64,000 bases of DNA from Deltaproteobacteria bacterium. GTDB taxonomy: Bacteria > Myxococcota_A > UBA9160 > UBA4427. Below the pieces are notes generated by a model. The model had not been told where the DNA came from. It ran no database searches and was given only the letters and a program-made list of their open reading frames with translations. The stretch covers positions 62,001 to 126,000 of the forward strand of contig JADJOR010000008.1 in the NCBI GenBank assembly GCA_016713665.1, written 5' to 3'. Of the stretch, positions 8,284 to 17,050 are shown one piece after another. Each line of letters opens with the position of its first letter. The first letter of the stretch is position 1. A program made the position numbers and the translations under genes.

Positions 8284-9114
8284 CTAACGATAGACGTGGG
8301 CCTCGGCAGGGAATTTGCGGTTCACGACCTCGTCGACGTAGGCGCGTGCGGCCTTCGAGGCCTCGGCCCCGAGGCTCGCGTACTGCTTGACGAAGGTCGG
8401 CGTCGTGTCGTTGAGGCCGAGCAGGTCGTGCATGACGAGGACCTGGGCGTCGCAGTGGACGCCGGCGCCGATGCCGATCGTCGGGATCGCGAGGCGCTCG
8501 GTGATCTCGCGGCCGAGATCCTGGGGGATGCCCTCGAGCACGACCGCGAAGGCCCCGGCGGCCTCGACGGCGAGCGCGTCCTCGCGGACCTGCGCCCGGC
8601 CTTCTTCGCCTCGGCCCTGGACGCGGTAGCCACCCATCGGATGGATCGACTGGGGCGTCAGACCGACGTGGCCCATGACCGGGATCTGCGCCGCGACGAT
8701 CCGGCGGATCGTGTCGGCGACGATCGCGCCGCCCTCGAGCTTGACCGCCTGGGCACCGCCCTCCTTCACGAGGCGGATGGCGCTGCGCACCGCGTCCTCG
8801 GGCCCGACCTGATACGAGCCGAACGGCATGTCCGCGACCACCATCGCCCGCCGCACGCCGCGCACGACGAGACGCGTGTGGTAGACGACGTCGTCGAGCG
8901 TGACGGGCAGCGTCGTGTCGTGGCCCTGGACGACGTTGCCGAGCGAGTCGCCGACGAGCAGCACGTCGATGCCGGCCTCGTCGAAGATCCGCGCGAAGGT
9001 GAAGTCGTAGGCGGTCAGCACGCTGAAGGGGATCGCCTTGCGCTTGCGATTCGCGAGCGAGCGCAGGGTGATCCGGTGTTCGCGAGACGCAGAGGCCGTG
9101 GTCACGGTCGACAT
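8284..9114 (-). CDS. panB: 3-methyl-2-oxobutanoate hydroxymethyltransferase
   Basis: A 276-residue TIM barrel that transfers a hydroxymethyl group from methylene-THF to alpha-ketoisovalerate, the first committed step to pantoate. Visible motifs: LTAYDFTFARIFDEAG, VGDSLGNVVQGHDTTLPVT, ADMPFGSYQ, VKLEGG, GHVGLTPQ and IGIGAGVHCDAQVLVMHDLLG. The ATG at 9114 was chosen over one at 9138 because AGGAG lies 10 bases ahead of it. It is first in the pan run; the promoter is likely in the 9.1-9.6 kb gap. Confidence 0.97.
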   Translation of the reverse strand: MSTVTTASASREHRITLRSLANRKRKAIPFSVLTAYDFTFARIFDEAGIDVLLVGDSLGNVVQGHDTTLPVTLDDVVYHTRLVVRGVRRAMVVADMPFGSYQVGPEDAVRSAIRLVKEGGAQAVKLEGGAIVADTIRRIVAAQIPVMGHVGLTPQSIHPMGGYRVQGRGEEGRAQVREDALAVEAAGAFAVVLEGIPQDLGREITERLAIPTIGIGAGVHCDAQVLVMHDLLGLNDTTPTFVKQYASLGAEASKAARAYVDEVVNRKFPAEAHVYR

Positions 9115-9646
9115 GGGGGGATGTCTCCTGTGGCGCATGCATGCCCGGGCAATTTTGGATCGGGAATCGGGATCGCTCTCGGGAGTCCAGCACGGCCGAC
9201 GTCGGTCGGCCCCGCTGGTCCACGCTCACCGTCGAGGTGGGTCGGCCAGAGCGAGCGGCGTCAGGGGGCTGACTTCGCTCGTTCGTCCAAGCGCCCCGAT
9301 CCCACGTGACCTCCACTCGACGGTTCCGATTCGGGCTGGACTCACATCCTGCCCAGAGACGACGGATCCCATCGAGACGCACGCCGCTTCGGGTCGCGCG
9401 ATCGGAGAGCACGAATGCGGAGGGGAGAGCTTGCGTCGCGCCTACCCATCACCCCGTCTCAGTCCCGGCCGGGCCAGGATCCAAGCGATAAGCGGGTGAC
9501 TCTGAGGAACGCTCTTTGGATTCCGGACCCGAATCCCACGCGAGGCGTGGACGTCGCCCGGGCAGTTTTCAGATGGAGCCCGCAACCTGCGGTGCCCCTC
9601 GAACGAGGTGGATTCTAGGTTCAACGATTTCCAGGGTCAACGGTCT
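9115..9646. other. 532-bp gap with no supported gene
   Basis: No frame here has family motifs or a plausible start with ribosome-binding site. It holds a short direct repeat (GCCCGGGCA then one base then TTTT, at about 9143 and 9557), a 7-bp hairpin near 9196 and a 6-bp hairpin near 9513 (GGATTC pairing GAATCC). It probably carries the panB promoter and the 3' end of the rsmA-linked transcript. It is the longest gene-free stretch in the window. Confidence 0.5.
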
Positions 9647-9976
9647 TCAGGGGCCGCCGCGGATCGGACCGCGCGGCGCGCCCATCACCTCGTCGATGTA
9701 GGTGCGCAGGGCGGGCGGAAGGAAGCAGCTTTCGAGGAAGGCTGCGCGATGGCGGCCGAGGGCCTGCGCGAGGGTTGCCGCCTGATGGGACGTCGGGTCG
9801 TCGGGAACCAGCAGGACCCACACGCGCTCGCCGAGCCGTCCCGCGCTGCTCTGCCGGGGCGCGCCCTCTTCCGCGGCCGCATGCGCCGAGAGGATGCGCA
9901 GCTCGAGGCCCGCGCGCTTCGCGAGCTCGAGCAGGAGCGCCAGCCGATCTTCGTCGCGCATGCCGGGCTCAGTCAT
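9647..9976 (-). CDS. Unknown small protein coupled to rsmA
   Basis: 109 residues, beginning MTEPGMRDEDRLALLLELAK. Its ATG overlaps the rsmA stop by 8 bases (ATGACTGA), which strongly suggests coupled translation. The sequence has no membrane segment, no lipobox and no motif I recognise. The fold is likely mixed alpha/beta (LELRILSAH, RVWVLLVPDD). The acidic, leucine-rich N-terminal helix and the LPPALRTYIDEVMG segment look like genuine coding sequence. Function is unknown; the position suggests a ribosome-related or neutral passenger role, but that is only inference. Confidence 0.6.
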   Translation of the reverse strand: MTEPGMRDEDRLALLLELAKRAGLELRILSAHAAAEEGAPRQSSAGRLGERVWVLLVPDDPTSHQAATLAQALGRHRAAFLESCFLPPALRTYIDEVMGAPRGPIRGGP

Positions 9977-10916
9977 CGAGCGGCGCCTCGCGGTTGCGCG
10001 CGGCGGAGCGCGGCGAGGCGTCGTCCGGATCGATCGAATCCGCCGACGAGACCGCGTCGAGGGCCCGCGAGAGCGCGACCCAGGCCCGCGGCTCGATCCG
10101 CTCGGGTCGCAGACGCGGATCGATGCCCGCCGTGCGCAGCACCGCTTCGAGCGCCTCGCGCTGCGCGCTCTTCGCGAGCGACGGGAAGCGGCGCTCGGCG
10201 ACGCGCGCGAGTCCATTGGTCACGACCTTGCGGCGCTGGCTGAAGGCCGCGCGCACGATCGGCTCGACCCGCGCGAGCTCGCCGGCTTCGAGCAGCGGCG
10301 TCTTGCGCGGCCAGACCCGCACGAAGCTCGAATCGACCTTCGGCCGCGGAAAGAAGCGGTCGGGGCCGAGCGCCGCGAGGATCTCGACGTCGGCCGTCAG
10401 CGCGTGGAGCACGGCGAGCGAGCCGTAGTCCTCCTCGCCGGTCGCCGCGGTCATGCGCGCCGCGACCTCGCTCTGGATCATGACGGACCAGTCCGCGAGC
10501 CGATCCCGGTAGTCGAGGAAGACGCGCAGGAGCGGCGTCGCCACCGAATACGGCAGATTCGCGATCACGCGCACCGGCGCACCGCCCGCCTCCTCGACCC
10601 AGGCGCCCCAATCGATCCGCCGCGCATCGCCGTGGACGAGCTCGACGTTCGCGGGCAGCAGCTGCTCGGCCTCGAGCACGCGCACGAGCCCCGAGTCGAT
10701 CTCGACCGTGCGCACGCGCGAGGCCCGCGCGGCGATCGCCCGCGTCAGCACGCCGAGCCCCGTGCCGACCTCGATCACGAAATCCCCGGGCGAGGCCCCC
10801 GCGCGCCGCGCGAGCTCGCCCGCGAGCTCCGCGTCGACGAGGAAGTTCTGGCCGAGGTCGCGCGAGAGGTGGAGGCCGTGGGCATCGAGCAGCTCGCGCA
10901 GGCGGGAGGCGTTCAC
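9969..10916 (-). CDS. rsmA: 16S rRNA dimethyladenosine transferase (KsgA)
   Basis: A 315-residue SAM-dependent methyltransferase that dimethylates the two adjacent adenosines in the 3' hairpin of 16S rRNA during small-subunit assembly. Seen: DLGQNFLVD at the N-terminus, SAM motif I VIEVGTGLGVLTRAIA, catalytic NLPYSVATPLL (NLPY) and the C-terminal helical domain with RRKVVTNGLARVA. The start is GTG and overlaps the tsaD stop as GTGA. The C-terminal tail after residue 275 is longer and less conserved than usual. Confidence 0.96.
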   Translation of the reverse strand: MNASRLRELLDAHGLHLSRDLGQNFLVDAELAGELARRAGASPGDFVIEVGTGLGVLTRAIAARASRVRTVEIDSGLVRVLEAEQLLPANVELVHGDARRIDWGAWVEEAGGAPVRVIANLPYSVATPLLRVFLDYRDRLADWSVMIQSEVAARMTAATGEEDYGSLAVLHALTADVEILAALGPDRFFPRPKVDSSFVRVWPRKTPLLEAGELARVEPIVRAAFSQRRKVVTNGLARVAERRFPSLAKSAQREALEAVLRTAGIDPRLRPERIEPRAWVALSRALDAVSSADSIDPDDASPRSAARNREAPLDD

Positions 10917-12079
10917 GCCGAGGTCCGATCGCCGGTCGTGGTCGACGTTCCCGACGTGTCCGTCGGGCCGGATCGGGTCGACGCCGCCGGCGACACGCCG
11001 CCCCCGACACGCCAGGGTGTCTCACCGATCGGGACGCGGGAGAAGGCCTCGAGGGCGAGATCGTCGCGCACACCGCGCAGCAGGAGCCGCGTCCCTGCCG
11101 CCGCGATCATGACCGCGTTGTCGGTACAGAGCGACATCGGCGGAAAGATCGCCCGCCGCCCTTCGCGCTCCGCGGCGGCGACGAGCTCGCGGCGCAGGCG
11201 GGCGTTGGCCGCGACACCCCCGACGACGGCGATGCGCGCGAGGTCCTCCTGCGCCGCCGCCCGCAGCGTCCGCTCGACCAGGCTCTCGACGACGACCGCT
11301 TCGAAGGACGCCGCGAGGTCCGCCTTCGCTCGCTGCGACAGCCGGGCGAGCCCGCCCTGGCGCTCGACCGCGAGAGAGACCGCCGTCTTGAGCCCGCTGT
11401 AGGAGAAGTCGAGGCCCTCGCGTCCGCGCATCGGCCGCGGCAGGAGGATCGCCTTCGGATCGCCCGCCTCCGCGGCGCTCGCGATCGCGGGACCGCCGGG
11501 AAAGCCGAGCCCGAGGAGCTTCGCGACCTTGTCGAAGGCTTCGCCCGCGGCGTCGTCGCGGGTCTCGCCGAGGGCGACGGGGGCACCGACTTCGGGGACC
11601 CGGTAGAGGGCGGTGTGGCCGCCGGAGACGACGAGCCCGAGGTAGGGAGGCGTGAGCGGCTCGTCGGTCGAGGCGAGCTCGGCGGCGATCAGGTGGCCCA
11701 CGAGATGGTGGACGCCGACCAGCGGGAGGCCCCGGGCATAGGCCAGGGCCTTGGCGAAGGAGAGGCCGACGAGCAGCGAGCCGATCAGGCCGGGGCCGGC
11801 GGTGACGGCGATGCCATCGACCGCTTCGAGGCCGATCCCGGCCTCGCTGAGCGCCGCCTCGACGACGGCGGAGACGGCGCGGACGTGGTCGCGGCTCGCG
11901 AGCTCCGGGACGACGCCGCCGTAGGGAGAGTGGACCTCGACCTGGCCGTGGACCACGCTCGCGAGGATCTCGCGCCCGTCGCGCACGAGGGCCGCCGCCA
12001 TCTCGTCACACGAGCTCTCGATCCCGAGCACGATCGTCGATGCCGACGAGAAGGCCGACGGAGATGCGGACAGGGACAA
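10913..12079 (-). CDS. tsaD: tRNA threonylcarbamoyladenosine synthase subunit TsaD
   Basis: TsaD transfers the threonylcarbamoyl group to A37 of ANN-decoding tRNAs. Motifs: GIESSCDE at the N-terminus, the metal-binding HHLVGH element, VVSGGHT and GGVAANARLR. The start is uncertain. I used TTG at 12079 (388 residues) because GAGG lies upstream; a GTG at 12031 immediately before LGIESSCDE would give the shorter form usual in the family. The C-terminus has about 25 extra Gly/Thr/Ser-rich residues. The 4-base overlap with rsmA shows they are co-translated. Confidence 0.93.
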   Translation of the reverse strand: MSLSASPSAFSSASTIVLGIESSCDEMAAALVRDGREILASVVHGQVEVHSPYGGVVPELASRDHVRAVSAVVEAALSEAGIGLEAVDGIAVTAGPGLIGSLLVGLSFAKALAYARGLPLVGVHHLVGHLIAAELASTDEPLTPPYLGLVVSGGHTALYRVPEVGAPVALGETRDDAAGEAFDKVAKLLGLGFPGGPAIASAAEAGDPKAILLPRPMRGREGLDFSYSGLKTAVSLAVERQGGLARLSQRAKADLAASFEAVVVESLVERTLRAAAQEDLARIAVVGGVAANARLRRELVAAAEREGRRAIFPPMSLCTDNAVMIAAAGTRLLLRGVRDDLALEAFSRVPIGETPWRVGGGVSPAASTRSGPTDTSGTSTTTGDRTSA

Positions 12080-12138
12080 ACGCGACCCCTCGACCCGGCG
12101 CGCTGGCCGGGCCCGTCTGAAGCCGAGGGGCGAGCGGA

Positions 12139-12504
12139 TCAGGCGTTGCGCCGCTCGAGCGCTTCCTGCTCCGCCTTGCAGTCGATGCAGAGCTCCGCGA
12201 CGGGCCGGGCCTCGATCCGCTTGATCGAGATCTCCTCGCCGCAGGACTCGCACTCGCCGTACACGCCTTCCTCGATCTTGCGCAGCGCCTGCTGGATCTT
12301 CGAGATGAGCCCCCGCTCGCGCTCCCGCAGGCGCCCCTGGAACGCGAGATTCATCTCGGAGGAGGCCGCGTCGATCTCGTCCGGAAAATCGTCGGGGTCG
12401 AGATGGATCTCGCCCGTGATCGTCTTCTGGGCGTTGCCCAGGAGCTCGTCGCGCTGGGCCTCGAGGATCTTCTTGAACCGCAACATGTCTCGCTTCTTCA
12501 ACAC
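12139..12504 (-). CDS. dksA: DksA/TraR-family zinc-finger transcription factor
   Basis: 121 residues with the DksA layout: an N-terminal coiled coil, then a zinc finger with Cys pairs in CESCGEE and CIDCKAE. The coiled-coil tip carries DEIDAAS, matching the DxxDxA signature with which DksA enters the RNA polymerase secondary channel and acts with ppGpp. A short TraR-like protein usually lacks this tip, so a DksA role is favoured. The start is GTG after GGAGCAGAGT; an ATG 18 bases downstream is possible. It lies between cpoB and tsaD, all on the same strand. Confidence 0.92.
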   Translation of the reverse strand: MLKKRDMLRFKKILEAQRDELLGNAQKTITGEIHLDPDDFPDEIDAASSEMNLAFQGRLRERERGLISKIQQALRKIEEGVYGECESCGEEISIKRIEARPVAELCIDCKAEQEALERRNA

Positions 12505-12554
12505 TCTGCTCCGTGCGGAGGGCGCGTATCGCCGCCCGCTTCCTAGATCCTGGT

Positions 12555-13406
12555 TCAGGCCGGCTCGCGGCCGAGAGTCGAGAGCTGGCGCTTCGCCTCC
12601 GCGGCTCGCGGTGAGTCGGGATATTCCTTCTCGACCCGCTTGAAGACGGTGCGCGCCGCTTCGTGGAATTTGGGTCCGAGCTTGAGCAGGGATTCCCCCT
12701 GTCGATAGAGCGCGTCGGGCGCCTTCGGGCTGTCGGGATAGACGTTCACGACGGCATTGAAGCGGACGACGGCCCGCTTGTATTCCTTGTTGCTGAACGT
12801 GCAGTCCGCCAGCCAGTAGGCCGCGTCGTCGGAATAGCTCGAGGAGGGATAGACCTGGAGGAATCCGGTGAACTGATCGATGCAGCCCTTGAAGTCGTCC
12901 TTGCGCCAGGTATCGAGCGCCTTCTGGTAGCTCGCGACCTCGTCACCGGGAGCCCCGGCCGCGCCCTGGGGCGTTCCGGAATCGATCGCCGCGCCCGCAT
13001 CGCCCGCCGCGGAGCCGCCCGCTTCGCTCGCCCCCGCCGAATAATCCGAGGCCGCCGCGCCCCCGGTCGCGCCCGCACGGGCGCTCTGCGCGACCGCCGT
13101 CCGCGTCTTGCGGACCTCCGCGAGCGCGTCCGCCGCCTCCTTGCGGGCGAGCTCGAGCTCCCCCTGCAGGTCGCGCACCTCCTGCCGCAGCACGTCGACG
13201 TCGGAGGAGAGCTGGGCGATCCGCGCAAAGGGATCGGCGCCGGATCGGCCGGTCCGCTTCAGGGCGGTCACCTCCTCCTCGAGCCGAAGCAGATCGCCCT
13301 GGGTCGCGCAGCCCGGGGCGACCAGTCCGATCGCCGCGAGCAGGGCTCCGAGCGAGAGACCGCGGATCTGCGCCGGTCGCCGCCCATTTCGATGCGCCGC
13401 CCTCAT
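12555..13406 (-). CDS. cpoB: CpoB/YbgF-type TPR protein with a lipobox
   Basis: 283 residues: a signal peptide ending in lipobox APGC (Cys about residue 33), a coiled coil with repeated LEEEV/LRQEVRDLQGELE heptads, a Gly/Ala/Ser linker, then Tol-Pal-type TPRs (YPSSSYSDDAAYWLADC, YPDSPKAPDALYRQGESL, YPDSPRAAEAKRQL). CpoB couples outer-membrane constriction by Tol-Pal to peptidoglycan synthesis. E. coli CpoB is soluble, whereas this one looks lipid-anchored. The ATG at 13406 gives a normal signal peptide. An in-frame ATG at 13487 has a stronger GGAGG site but would add 27 odd residues, so the start is open. It follows tolB directly, where pal would be expected. Confidence 0.85.
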   Translation of the reverse strand: MRAAHRNGRRPAQIRGLSLGALLAAIGLVAPGCATQGDLLRLEEEVTALKRTGRSGADPFARIAQLSSDVDVLRQEVRDLQGELELARKEAADALAEVRKTRTAVAQSARAGATGGAAASDYSAGASEAGGSAAGDAGAAIDSGTPQGAAGAPGDEVASYQKALDTWRKDDFKGCIDQFTGFLQVYPSSSYSDDAAYWLADCTFSNKEYKRAVVRFNAVVNVYPDSPKAPDALYRQGESLLKLGPKFHEAARTVFKRVEKEYPDSPRAAEAKRQLSTLGREPA

Positions 13407-13551
13407 TCGCGAATCCCCCTGCCCCGTCCCGGCGACCTCGGCGGTCGCCCTTGCACAGACCTGTGTCACCCTGACTTGCTCGGACATCAGCAGACCTCCG
13501 GATCGACCGTGAGCGGGCTGGCCATTTGGGGGCGGCGTACTTTAGCAGGCG

Positions 13552-14925
13552 CTACCGCGGCTGCGGCCCCCAGGCCGGCTGAATGTTGCTGCCCGCCCCT
13601 TCCGTGACACGCAGCACGTTCTCGCCGTTCCAATCCGCCACGTAGATGTCGTAGCGACCCCGCCGGCTCGAGCTGAAGGCGAGCTTGCGGCCATCCGGGG
13701 ACCAGGTCGGTCCCTCGTCGCTCTTGGGGTGTTGGATGACCGGAAAATTGATCTGGCCCGACGGGTCGATCAGCCAGATGTCGAACTGGCCCCGGACCCG
13801 GGTCTCGTAGGCGATCCAGCGCCCGTCGGGGGACCAGATCGGCGCGGCGTTGTAGGAGCCGGTGAAGGTGAGGCGCTGGAGGTTCGAGCCGTCCCGATTC
13901 ATGATGTAGAGCTGGGGGCTGCCGCTGCGATCGGACACGAAGGCGAGCTGGCGCCCGTCGGGGGACCAGGACGGGGTGATGTCGATCGAGGGATGCTGCG
14001 TGAGCCTGCGCGGCTGGCTCCCCTGCCGCTTGACCAGGAAGAGCTCGGCGGCGCCGTCGACGCTCGAGACGACGGCGAGCTCCTGGCCGGTCGGATCGAA
14101 GCGGCCGCGGTAGACCGGGCGGCCGGTGAAGAGGCTTTGCAGGATCGGGCCGGGCTTGACCAGCGGGCTGCGCGAGGTCAGGAACAGCCCGGGCTGGCCC
14201 TTCGAGTAGGCGATGTAGAGGATCGCGCTGCCGTCGGGGAGCCACTCGGGGAACATCTTCAGGGAGTTGACCCGCGTCGCCGGGCGCTGATTGCGGCCGT
14301 CGGCGGTCATCACGAAGAGCTCGCGCGTGCCGGTGCGGTCGGAGATGAAGGCGAGCTCGGTCGCGGAGACGCCGCGGGTCCCGGTCAGGGCCTCGACGAT
14401 CTGGTCCGCGATCATGCGGCCGAGCTTCGCGAGATCGTCGCGGTCCCCGACCACGAAGCCCTTCTTCTGCTCCTTGCACCGCGCCACGTCCCACACGCGG
14501 ATGTCCGCCCGCAGCCGCGCCTCGGCGCGCTTGACCTCGCCCTGCACCACCGCATCGGCCCCGCTCTGCTTCCAGGTCTCGCAGTCGAGGGTCGCCTGGG
14601 CGAGGGGCGCGCTCATCTGCGGCCCGAGGAACGCCTCGCGGCTCAGCGGGAGCACCACGCTCGAGAACTCGAGGCCGCGCTCGATCTCCGTGCGCAGCGC
14701 CGCGACGCGATCCGCCCCGACCGGCGGCCCGACCTCGGCGAATTGCGGCACGGCGGCGCGGAAGGCGCGCACGTTGCCCGGTGTGATCTCGAGCGTCGGG
14801 AGCGGTCCCGCCTCGTTCTCGAGTCCCTGGGCGGAGGCGCGCGAGGCAAAGCCCGCCGAGACCGCCGCCACCAGCAGACCCGCCAGCCATCCCGTCACGA
14901 ACGAAGTCTGAATCCGGTGCAACAT
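13552..14925 (-). CDS. tolB: Tol-Pal system protein TolB
   Basis: 457 residues, periplasmic. A signal peptide (about 1-33, ending ASAQ) is followed by the N-terminal TolB domain and a six-bladed propeller made of repeated SPDGR/(Y)I.(D) blades: WLPDGSAILY, WSPDGRQLAFVSDRSG, WSPDGRWIAYETR, WSPDGRKLAFSSSR. TolB links TolA-energised machinery to Pal and peptidoglycan. The ATG at 14925 was chosen for its signal peptide; in-frame upstream ATGs fall inside tolA. It starts 8 bases after the tolA stop. Confidence 0.96.
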   Translation of the reverse strand: MLHRIQTSFVTGWLAGLLVAAVSAGFASRASAQGLENEAGPLPTLEITPGNVRAFRAAVPQFAEVGPPVGADRVAALRTEIERGLEFSSVVLPLSREAFLGPQMSAPLAQATLDCETWKQSGADAVVQGEVKRAEARLRADIRVWDVARCKEQKKGFVVGDRDDLAKLGRMIADQIVEALTGTRGVSATELAFISDRTGTRELFVMTADGRNQRPATRVNSLKMFPEWLPDGSAILYIAYSKGQPGLFLTSRSPLVKPGPILQSLFTGRPVYRGRFDPTGQELAVVSSVDGAAELFLVKRQGSQPRRLTQHPSIDITPSWSPDGRQLAFVSDRSGSPQLYIMNRDGSNLQRLTFTGSYNAAPIWSPDGRWIAYETRVRGQFDIWLIDPSGQINFPVIQHPKSDEGPTWSPDGRKLAFSSSRRGRYDIYVADWNGENVLRVTEGAGSNIQPAWGPQPR

Positions 14926-14933
14926 GTCGCTCC

Positions 14934-15821
14934 CTACTCCTCCGAGCTGAATACGAACGTGGTCGTGCCCGGCCGCGGGGGCACGGGCAACGGCGAAACC
15001 ATGATCACGGCCTTGACCGCATTGTCGTCGAAATACGGATCGCCCGAAGTGCGCACGACCGTCGGCTCGCCGATCACGGCCCCGGACGCCGAGAGCCGCA
15101 GCTCCATCACCGTCTGCAGACCCCGACCGCTGAAATTCGACGGCGTGACCCATTTGCTCTGGATCAAGCGCCTCGTCGCGGCGACCCAGGCCGCCTCTTC
15201 CGGGCTGAGCCGGGCGCCGGCCTGCGACTGCGCCGCGCCGCTCGACTCCGCCGCCGTCCGCACGTTGGGCCGCGCCGGCGCCCGCGCGAGCAGGTCCTCG
15301 GTCTCGTCCTCGCCGAGCTCCTCGTCGAGGGACTTCATCGCGTCCTCGTAGCTGAGATCCTTCTCGGGCTTCTTCGCGGGCTCTTTGGCCGGCTTCTCGG
15401 CGGGCTTCTCCTTGGCCTCCGCCTTGGCGACTTCCTTCGGCTTCTTCTCCGGCGCCTGCTTGACCTTCTTGTCCGGCTTCGGCGCGTTCTCGGGGAGCAC
15501 CTGCACGGGCGCCTTCGCGATCGGCGGCGGGGGCGGCTCGGGGGCGGCCTCGGGAGCCGGAGGCTCGGGGGCCGCGGGCGGCGGCTTGGCCTTCCCGCGC
15601 GGCCGCGGCGCCGCGGGGGCCGCCGGCGCCGCGATCTGCGGCCCGGCGACGAGCTCGACGGCGATCGTCGCGGGCAGGGGCCGGAGGCTCGAGGGCGGCG
15701 AGATCACGAGGGCCACGAAGAGCGCGACATGAATGCCGATCGAGATCGACACCGCCTTGCGGACGCGGCGGCGCTCCTCGTCCTCCTGCTCGTCGTGCCA
15801 GCCGAGCGAGCCGGCCCTCAA
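14934..15821 (-). CDS. tolA: TolA/TonB-type energy transducer
   Basis: 295 residues: a cytoplasmic N-tail, one transmembrane helix at about 23-42 (VSISIGIHVALFVALVI), a long Pro/Ala/Lys/Glu-rich periplasmic spacer (KPPPAAPEPPAPE, EKPAEKPAKEPAKKPEK) and a C-terminal TonB/TolA domain (LQTVMELRLSASGAVIGEP, YFDDNAVKAV). It carries proton-motive energy from TolQR to the outer membrane. The start is TTG, overlapping the tolR stop as TTGA and preceded by GAGGAAGAG. Placement between tolR and tolB supports TolA rather than TonB. Confidence 0.93.
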   Translation of the reverse strand: MRAGSLGWHDEQEDEERRRVRKAVSISIGIHVALFVALVISPPSSLRPLPATIAVELVAGPQIAAPAAPAAPRPRGKAKPPPAAPEPPAPEAAPEPPPPPIAKAPVQVLPENAPKPDKKVKQAPEKKPKEVAKAEAKEKPAEKPAKEPAKKPEKDLSYEDAMKSLDEELGEDETEDLLARAPARPNVRTAAESSGAAQSQAGARLSPEEAAWVAATRRLIQSKWVTPSNFSGRGLQTVMELRLSASGAVIGEPTVVRTSGDPYFDDNAVKAVIMVSPLPVPPRPGTTTFVFSSEE

Positions 15822-16237
15822 CGCCGCTCTTCCTCGGTCACGATGCCGAGCCGCGTCGCGCCGGCGCGTCGCGCGGCCGCCATCGCCTGGACGACGACGC
15901 CGTAGGGAGCCGCCTCGTCGGCGCGCAGGAAGAGCTCCTTCTCGCCGCGCGACTCGAAGAGCGCTTCGAGCTTGGTCTCGAGCTCCGCATCGGGGATGAC
16001 CTGCTTCGCGATCGAATACTGACCTTCCTTGGTCACGGTCAGCACGAGCGGCGCGTTCGTCATCTGGATCGGCTGGGTCGTCGTCTCGGGCAGGTTCACG
16101 TCCATGCCCTGGAGCATCAGCGGCGCCGTCACCATGAAGATGATCAACAGCACGAGCACGACGTCGACGAAGGGCGTGACGTTGATCTCGCCGTTGCCAC
16201 GACGTCCGCGGCCACCTCTCGACAGGGAAACCGCCAT
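15818..16237 (-). CDS. tolR: TolR/ExbD-family protein
   Basis: A 139-residue inner-membrane protein with one N-terminal transmembrane helix and a periplasmic domain. The motif NVTPFVDVVLVLLIIFMV holds the proton-conducting Asp25. It pairs with TolQ to form the motor. A typical family length and its place between tolQ and tolA make TolR more likely than ExbD. The end overlaps tolA by 4 bases. Confidence 0.95.
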   Translation of the reverse strand: MAVSLSRGGRGRRGNGEINVTPFVDVVLVLLIIFMVTAPLMLQGMDVNLPETTTQPIQMTNAPLVLTVTKEGQYSIAKQVIPDAELETKLEALFESRGEKELFLRADEAAPYGVVVQAMAAARRAGATRLGIVTEEERR

Positions 16238-16252
16238 GATCGGTCTCTCCCG

Positions 16253-17026
16253 TTATTCGCGGCGCGCCGCGCGCTCGCCGTCGGCGTGCGCGGAGGCGAC
16301 CGGATGCGCGGGGCCGTGGTTTGATTGGGAGCCGTGGCTCGCTTGAGAGCCGTGGGCCGATTGCGTCTGGAGCATGCGATCGAGGTCTTCCTGGAACTGG
16401 GTACAGAAGCGCTCGAGCATGCCGAGGACCCCGTCGATGCGGGTGCCGAAGGCGTTGTAGGCGATCGTCGCGGGGATGGCCGTGACCAGGCCGACGGCGG
16501 TCGCGACCAGCGCCTCGGCGATGCCGGGGCCGACGACGGCCAGCGAGGCCTGCCCCGCCTCGCCGATGCTCTGGAAGGCGGCGATGATGCCGACCACCGT
16601 CCCGAACAGCCCGATGAAGGGCGTCGAGCTCCCGGTCGTCGCGAGCACCGACATGCCGCGCTCGAGCTTGCGTCCCTGGGCCGCAGCCTCCCAGACGATC
16701 GAGCGGGAGAGCTGGGTCCGGAGCTTCTCGCGACGCTGGTCCGAGGCGTTCCGATCGCGGGCGGCCTGGAGCTCCTCCCCCGCCGTCAGGAACACGACGG
16801 CCAGCGGGCTGCGGTCCAGATGGCGGGCCGCGTCGTAGACCTGACTGAATCCCTCTCGTCGATAGACCTCGAGAAAGGCCTCGCTATCCTGGTCCGCGTT
16901 GCGAAGCTCCGTCCACTTGCTCACGATGATCGTGATCGAGGCGATGGAGAATCCGAGCAGCACCAAGAGGACGAGCTTGACGATGAGACCTGCCTGCAGG
17001 ATCAGGTCGACCAAGTCGAAGCTCAC
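16253..17026 (-). CDS. tolQ: TolQ/ExbB-family motor protein
   Basis: 257 residues of the MotA/TolQ/ExbB proton-channel family. Three hydrophobic segments are seen: one near 8-35, then TGSSTPFIGLFGTVVGIIAAF and ALVATAVGLVTAIPATIAYN, which carry the conserved Thr/Gly/Pro residues lining the channel. A His/Ser-rich C-terminal tail is unusual for the family. The start is GTG with AAGGGGGGAA ahead of it. It is first in the tolQ-tolR-tolA-tolB-cpoB unit; the 39-bp repeats lie just upstream in its leader. Confidence 0.95.
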   Translation of the reverse strand: MSFDLVDLILQAGLIVKLVLLVLLGFSIASITIIVSKWTELRNADQDSEAFLEVYRREGFSQVYDAARHLDRSPLAVVFLTAGEELQAARDRNASDQRREKLRTQLSRSIVWEAAAQGRKLERGMSVLATTGSSTPFIGLFGTVVGIIAAFQSIGEAGQASLAVVGPGIAEALVATAVGLVTAIPATIAYNAFGTRIDGVLGMLERFCTQFQEDLDRMLQTQSAHGSQASHGSQSNHGPAHPVASAHADGERAARRE

Positions 17027-17050
17027 GGCGTTCCCCCCTTCGCCCTTTTA

